The notes under the pieces were generated by a model, which was not told the DNA's origin, ran no database searches, and was given only the letters and a program-made list of their open reading frames with translations. The position numbers and the translations under genes were made by a program. From Halobacteriales archaeon QS_8_65_32 (lineage in GTDB: Archaea; Halobacteriota; Halobacteria; Halobacteriales; Halococcaceae): a DNA stretch of 33,288 nt. The stretch is from positions 20,028 through 53,315 of the forward strand of contig PXRY01000068.1 in assembly GCA_003022925.1 (NCBI GenBank), given 5' to 3'. Numbering within the stretch: position 1 is the stretch's first letter; each line of letters starts with the position of its first letter. This document shows positions 32,774 through 33,288 of the stretch, in pieces.

Positions 32774-33288
32774 ATGGCTGACAAACCCGCTTCGATGTAC
32801 CGGAACATCTCGAAGCAGCCCTACACCCGCCGGGAGTACATCACGGGGATCCCGGGCTCGAAGATCGCCCAGTACAAAATGGGTGCCGTGGGATCGGACC
32901 CCGACGCCTACCCGATCCAGATGAGCCTCGCCGTCGAAGAGGACGTCCAACTCCGCCACGGCGCGCTCGAATCCGCCCGCCTGTCGGCGAACCGCCACCT
33001 GCTGAAATCGGTGGGCAAACCCAATTACAAGATGATCCTGCGGAAGTTCCCCCATCACGTCATCCGCGAGAACAAACAGGCCACCGGCGCGGGGGCCGAT
33101 CGGGTGTCGGACGGCATGCGTCAGGCCTTCGGCAAGATTGTCGGCACTGCTGCACGCGTCCCCCGGGGCGATCGCCTGTTTACGATCTGGTGCCAGCCCG
33201 AAGACGCCGAGGTTGCGAAAGACGCCCTCCGCCGGGCGTACAACAAGCTCTCGCCGCCCTGTCGCGTCGACGTCGAACGCGGCGAACA
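32774..33288 (+). CDS. rpl10e: 50S ribosomal protein L10e/L16 (3' partial)
   Basis: At least 171 residues from ATG 32774, running off the window. [36 protein letters not shown] and [20 protein letters not shown] are strongly conserved in archaeal L10e (the uL16 family). [20 protein letters not shown] forms the loop near the peptidyl-transferase and tRNA elbow. It is a component of the large ribosomal subunit. It is transcribed alone from its own TATA box. Confidence 0.97.
   Translation, partial: MADKPASMYRNISKQPYTRREYITGIPGSKIAQYKMGAVGSDPDAYPIQMSLAVEEDVQLRHGALESARLSANRHLLKSVGKPNYKMILRKFPHHVIRENKQATGAGADRVSDGMRQAFGKIVGTAARVPRGDRLFTIWCQPEDAEVAKDALRRAYNKLSPPCRVDVERGE

Overview
The window comes from a halophilic archaeon (class Halobacteria). 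The evidence is high GC, strongly acidic proteins with Asp/Glu/Gly/Ser linkers, Tat-type twin-arginine signals, leaderless starts about 25 nt downstream of TATA boxes, and clear haloarchaeal genes: archaeal GTP cyclohydrolase III, phosphoglycerate kinase, ribosomal protein L10e/L16, and many small halobacterial membrane or zinc-ribbon proteins.

Layout. Positions 1-375 hold the tail of a DUF7344-like regulator. Positions 775-4810 form a plus-strand cluster: MDR dehydrogenase, degenerate 6-pyruvoyl-tetrahydropterin-synthase-like protein, GT4 glycosyltransferase and SAM methyltransferase. Positions ~4811-7180 are an AT-richer island with a decayed type II restriction-modification system: a Dam/M.EcoRV-type adenine methyltransferase with one frameshift, an EcoRV-family endonuclease with several, and a divergent winged-helix regulator. 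Next come GTP cyclohydrolase III (7199-7963), a 4 x 20-bp tandem repeat and a CBS/zinc-ribbon protein. A branched-chain amino-acid-type ABC system follows: a substrate-binding protein (9215-10615) whose two halves are in swapped order, convergent with a tightly overlapping livH-livM-livG-livF operon. Then come pgk-GNAT, tRNA-Thr(TGT), a possibly truncated membrane gene, a 48-residue zinc ribbon and a sulfatase-fold enzyme.

The second half has a flavin reductase-like oxidoreductase, a MacB-like ABC exporter pair, a small zinc-finger protein, a frameshifted Tat-secreted LVIVD-repeat protein, an ASCH protein, several small membrane proteins, a glutathionyl-hydroquinone reductase-like GST and a Tat-exported, membrane-anchored beta-helix protein. 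After two more small clusters, ribosomal L10e runs off the end.

The two most unusual signals are (i) an array of seven perfect hairpins with 7-10 bp stems, every one with a 3-nt loop and a C-G closing pair but with differing stem sequences, between divergent genes at 29594-29836; and (ii) the apparent circular permutation of the LivK-type binding protein. Three of the four gene disruptions that can be placed precisely sit in short homopolymers, so sequencing error must be excluded before those genes are called dead.
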